The notes under the pieces were generated by a model. It saw only the letters and a program-made list of their open reading frames with translations. It was not told where the DNA came from and did no database searches. DNA of 7,502 bases from contig JAAYZI010000135.1 in NCBI GenBank assembly GCA_012514925.1, forward strand, positions 1-7,502, given 5' to 3'. This document shows, in pieces, positions 5,493-7,502 of this stretch. How positions within the stretch are numbered: position 1 is the stretch's first letter; every line of letters starts with the position of its first letter. This DNA is from Deltaproteobacteria bacterium. Its GTDB lineage: Bacteria > Bdellovibrionota_C > UBA2361 > JAAYZI01. The position numbers and the translations under genes are program-made.

Positions 5493-6407
5493 ATGAACTC
5501 CGAAGAAGGTGTGATTCCGGTTGAATTTGAGCGGGCAGTGGGGTTGTCGCCGCGGCAGGGTGTCTTAGCACGGGAGTTGACTACTATGTGTGTTGGCGGG
5601 CCCGTGCGCTTTTTGGCAGACCTGCAAAGTCAAGCCCAGGTTCAAGCATGCGTGCGTTTTCTTAGGTCGCAAGGGCTTCCTTTCCGGGTGCTGGGGGCTG
5701 GGAGCAATCTGCTCGTCTCAGACCAGGGGCTGGATGAGTGGGTGCTACGCGCGGGGGCTGGGCTGCGTTACCTTAAGCCTTTGGGAGATTGTGCGTTTGA
5801 AGCAGGTGCGGCTTTGCCGCTAATGACGCTTTCTAGGAATCTTTGTCGGGAAGGTTGGTCGGGGCTTGAGTTTGCGGGTGGGATCCCTGGTTCGGTAGGG
5901 GGAGGGGTACGCATGAACGCCGGCGCGCATGGCGCGGATTTGGCCGGAGTGTTGCGCCGCGTGAGTTTTATTGACTGCGAGGGCAATCTCGTTTCTCTGG
6001 AGCGAGATCAAATGCAATTTGCTTACCGCAGCTCCAGCTTGCCGGATGGGGCATTTGTGATAAGCGCTGAGTTTGAAGCGGTGGCGTCGGACCCCGTCCG
6101 TACGATGGCCACACTGGCTGAGTTTTTAGCAGAACGTAAAGAGAAGCAGCCCCTTAATTTTGCGTCAGCTGGATCGTGCTTTCGCAATCCTGCGCCGGAT
6201 TGCAGCGCGGGAAAATTGATCGAACAAGCCGGTTTAAAGGGAGAGCGCCAGGGTGGCGCTATGATCTCCGAGAAACACGCCAATTGGATTGTTAATCCCC
6301 AAAAAAACGCTACTTGTGCGGATGTAGCGGCGTTGATGCAGCTGTGCCAGAATCGAGTGGCTGAGCTTTTTGGGATTGAGTTGAAGGCCGAGCTGATAAG
6401 CTGGTAG
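5493..6407 (+). CDS. murB: UDP-N-acetylenolpyruvoylglucosamine reductase
   Basis: MurB is the FAD/NADPH enzyme that reduces UDP-GlcNAc-enolpyruvate to UDP-MurNAc, the substrate of MurC encoded just upstream. The 304-residue length is typical. The FAD-binding domain shows LTTMCVGGP (29-37), VLGAGSNLLVSD (67-77) and the flavin-binding run GLEFAGGIPGSVGG followed by MNAGAHG (124-147). FAYRSS (176-181) supplies the conserved active-site Tyr-Arg pair. The C-terminal domain has AGSCFRNP (226-233), whose Ser228 is the expected proton donor, then SEKHANWIVN (259-268) and a terminal LKAEL Glu (E300) that corresponds by position to the catalytic Glu. The compact C-terminal domain fits the type II (Bacillus-like) subclass rather than the longer E. 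coli type I. ATG 5493 has AGGG 7 nt upstream. Co-transcription with murC and ftsQ is likely. Confidence 0.96.
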   Translation: MNSEEGVIPVEFERAVGLSPRQGVLARELTTMCVGGPVRFLADLQSQAQVQACVRFLRSQGLPFRVLGAGSNLLVSDQGLDEWVLRAGAGLRYLKPLGDCAFEAGAALPLMTLSRNLCREGWSGLEFAGGIPGSVGGGVRMNAGAHGADLAGVLRRVSFIDCEGNLVSLERDQMQFAYRSSSLPDGAFVISAEFEAVASDPVRTMATLAEFLAERKEKQPLNFASAGSCFRNPAPDCSAGKLIEQAGLKGERQGGAMISEKHANWIVNPQKNATCADVAALMQLCQNRVAELFGIELKAELISW

Positions 6408-6429
6408 GAAGGGCTAGGCGGGTTGATTT

Positions 6430-6474
6430 ATGTCTGACGTGAAAATTCCGGGGTGCAAGTTTGAGGCTTTATAA
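6430..6474 (+). CDS. Possible 14-residue upstream frame overlapping the ftsQ start
   Basis: ATG 6430 encodes MSDVKIPGCKFEAL and stops at TAA 6472-6474, 11 nt past the TTG start of ftsQ in another frame. An AGG-rich stretch (6416-6422) precedes it. It may couple translation from murB to ftsQ, or be the original ftsQ N-terminus separated by a frameshift near 6455-6465, or be chance. Confidence 0.25.
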   Translation: MSDVKIPGCKFEAL

Positions 6475-7309
6475 GATCGCGGCTCTGTTGTTGCTTCTAG
6501 CGGCGGCTGGGTTTTATTTGACTTTTTATCATGCCGAGTTGGCGCCGGGTTGGCAGGCCGTGAAGCGCGCGAATAGATCCTTTTTCTACGGCAAACAGGT
6601 GAGTTTTGAGGATTTGGAGAGTCGGCTCGCTTCTCAGTTGAAGCCGCTTCTGCCCTGGGACCGCTCTGTGCTTTGGTGGAGCTTGCGTGAGGATGAGATT
6701 GCATCCCGCTTGATGGAGCATCCACTGGTTGAGGGCGCTCAGGTAGAGCGCTGCGAGGCTTTTTCGTGGGGTTGCTTTGTAATTAAGGTAAGTGCGCGTC
6801 GGCCGGCGGCAATCGCCGCAATTGGCGGAGAAACTTGGATCGTAGGCCAGGATGGTGCGTTTATGGCGCCGCTTTCGAGCGCTATTACTTTAAAGAAGCT
6901 TTTTGGCGAGGACGTTCCAAAGCTTGGGCGCCTGCCGGTGATTGATGGAGTTATGTTGGAGCAGGGGTCGCTTGAGGTTGGGCGGGCTCGTTTGCGTTAC
7001 GTGCTTAAGGCGCTCGCTTTGATTGAAGAGGAGAGTGGGTATCAGATCTCCAGACTAGCAATCAAGGAAAATGGGGAAACAGTTGTTAGCTTCCGGGGAT
7101 ACAACATGGAGGCTGTGTTTGATGTGATCAAGGGGCAGATGCGGCGTTTGCGTCAGGAAGCGAGGCGGTTCAAACAGGTAATGACGGAGTTTGCCGGACG
7201 TGAAGGCGCTTTAGAGAGAGTGGATTTGGCGTTCGATAAGGTGGCCGTGATAAAATTGGCAGATGAGGTGGTTGCGCCGCATGAGGAAAAAGAGGCAAAA
7301 AGGAGGTAA
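6461..7309 (+). CDS. ftsQ: Cell division protein FtsQ/DivIB-like
   Basis: FtsQ is a bitopic inner-membrane divisome protein that links early and late division proteins through its periplasmic POTRA and beta domains. Here 282 residues give a very short cytoplasmic tail, one membrane helix (about 5-21), then a POTRA-like region (about 32-113). That region contains QVSFEDLESRL, LREDEIASRLMEHPLVEGAQVERC and FVIKVSARRPAAI, the usual hPLV...A.V.R ... V.ERxP signature. GETWIVGQDGAFMAPL and LGRLPVIDGV follow, as in FtsQ. Cys98 and Cys105 are nearby in the POTRA region. The C-terminus ends in a charged HEEKEAKRR tail. Position after murC-murB supports the call. The start is TTG 6461, with GGGG 7 nt upstream; an in-frame TGA at 6440 excludes longer forms. 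Gap to murB is 53 nt. No ftsA follows within the window. Confidence 0.82.
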   Translation: MRLYKIAALLLLLAAAGFYLTFYHAELAPGWQAVKRANRSFFYGKQVSFEDLESRLASQLKPLLPWDRSVLWWSLREDEIASRLMEHPLVEGAQVERCEAFSWGCFVIKVSARRPAAIAAIGGETWIVGQDGAFMAPLSSAITLKKLFGEDVPKLGRLPVIDGVMLEQGSLEVGRARLRYVLKALALIEEESGYQISRLAIKENGETVVSFRGYNMEAVFDVIKGQMRRLRQEARRFKQVMTEFAGREGALERVDLAFDKVAVIKLADEVVAPHEEKEAKRR

Positions 7310-7367
7310 AGGGACAAAGGGAACAAGAAAGGGGACAAAAGCGGGAAAGGGGAGCAAGGAAAGATAA
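7281..7367 (+). CDS. Very basic 28-residue frame overlapping the ftsQ end (probably not a gene)
   Basis: ATG 7281, in the +1 frame relative to ftsQ, opens a 28-residue frame made almost entirely of Lys, Arg, Gly, Thr and Ser (MRKKRQKGGKGTKG...), ending at TAA 7365-7367. It arises from the purine-rich tract, so base composition alone may explain it. If ribosomes slipped at the A-runs near 7287-7291 or 7297-7301, it would give FtsQ an extended lysine-rich C-terminus. Confidence 0.15.
   Translation: MRKKRQKGGKGTKGTRKGTKAGKGSKER
7283..7364. repeat. Purine-rich low-complexity tract
   Basis: 82 nt on the plus strand contain only seven pyrimidines. From about 7311 it is a degenerate tandem of GGGACAAA-like units (GGGACAAA, GGGAACAA, GGGGACAAAA, GGGGAGCAA). 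It covers the ftsQ stop codon and also holds AGGAGGT (7301-7307), an excellent Shine-Dalgarno match that is followed by no start codon for over 60 nt. Confidence 0.75.
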
Positions 7368-7368
7368 A

Positions 7369-7385
7369 CTGCACTAGTTAGGATT
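7369..7385 (-). repeat. Secondary dispersed motif, copy C
   Basis: The minus strand reads AATCCTAACTAGTGCAG, matching 983-999 at 15 of 17 positions. It lies 9 nt from dispersed-repeat copy 3, mirroring the arrangement seen at 952-999. Confidence 0.45.
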
Positions 7386-7394
7386 CGATTCCGT

Positions 7395-7408
7395 ACGTGA
7401 ACGGTTAC
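7395..7408 (+). repeat. Dispersed palindromic repeat, partial copy 3
   Basis: ACGTGAACGGTTAC is identical over 14 nt to the core of copy 2. The TAATATT end is missing. A further short CGGTTAC occurs at 7468-7474. Confidence 0.6.
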
Positions 7409-7427
7409 AGATGGCGTCTGTCATATT

Positions 7428-7441
7428 GAATGCCGAATGCC
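7428..7441 (+). repeat. Tandem duplication of GAATGCC
   Basis: Two exact 7-nt copies (7428-7434 and 7435-7441). The rest of 7310-7502 shows no credible start of a further gene. Confidence 0.5.
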
Positions 7442-7502
7442 GACTAGTACAGCAACTTAGCTTACGACGGTTACCGGGCGTTTGTCAGAGGGTTCTAAAA
7501 AG

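Noticed and set aside
5444..5524. Short frame starting with an ATGA overlap at the murC stop, which could look like a coupled gene.
   Set aside because: It encodes only 26 residues and is out of frame with murB, whose own ATG 5493 has a good ribosome site.

Overview
The window comes from a Gram-negative bacterium. It encodes a signal-peptide lipoprotein, a peptidoglycan/division block (murC-murB-ftsQ) and glycan-modification enzymes. Base composition is moderate and GTG and TTG starts are used. The murC-murB-ftsQ order resembles the dcw (division and cell wall) cluster of many Proteobacteria, including deltaproteobacterial-type lineages. I cannot assign a taxon from the sequence alone, and no mobile-element enzyme, rRNA, tRNA or CRISPR array is present.

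Layout. (1) 1-862, minus: the N-terminal 287 codons of a lipoprotein with a solute-binding fold, running off the left edge. (2) 863-1307: intergenic, holding a repeat copy and, on the minus strand, a candidate small RNA of about 129 nt (promoter-like boxes, a long hairpin, then a strong intrinsic terminator). (3) 1308-3544, minus: a SAM-dependent methyltransferase followed by a GT-C/PMT-like membrane glycosyltransferase, a probable two-gene envelope-glycan operon read leftward. (4) 3545-4043: a 499-nt divergent intergenic region rich in inverted repeats, including a 75-bp element with 22-bp arms. (5) 4044-7309, plus: murC, murB and an ftsQ-like gene, closely spaced as an operon. (6) 7310-7502: a purine-rich low-complexity tract and further repeat copies; no ftsA start is seen here.

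How the genes work together. MurB makes UDP-MurNAc and MurC adds L-alanine to it, both cytoplasmic steps of peptidoglycan precursor synthesis. FtsQ is a bitopic divisome protein, so the plus-strand block couples wall synthesis to division. The leftward pair probably modifies a surface polysaccharide or lipid-linked glycan.

The most notable non-coding signal is a dispersed repeat with core CACGTGARCGGTTACG. Two near-identical 23-nt copies in inverted orientation bracket exactly the glycosyltransferase/methyltransferase pair plus the candidate small RNA (952-3746), and a third partial copy follows ftsQ. This could be a repeat-bounded cassette placed upstream of murC. That is an inference, since no recombinase is present.
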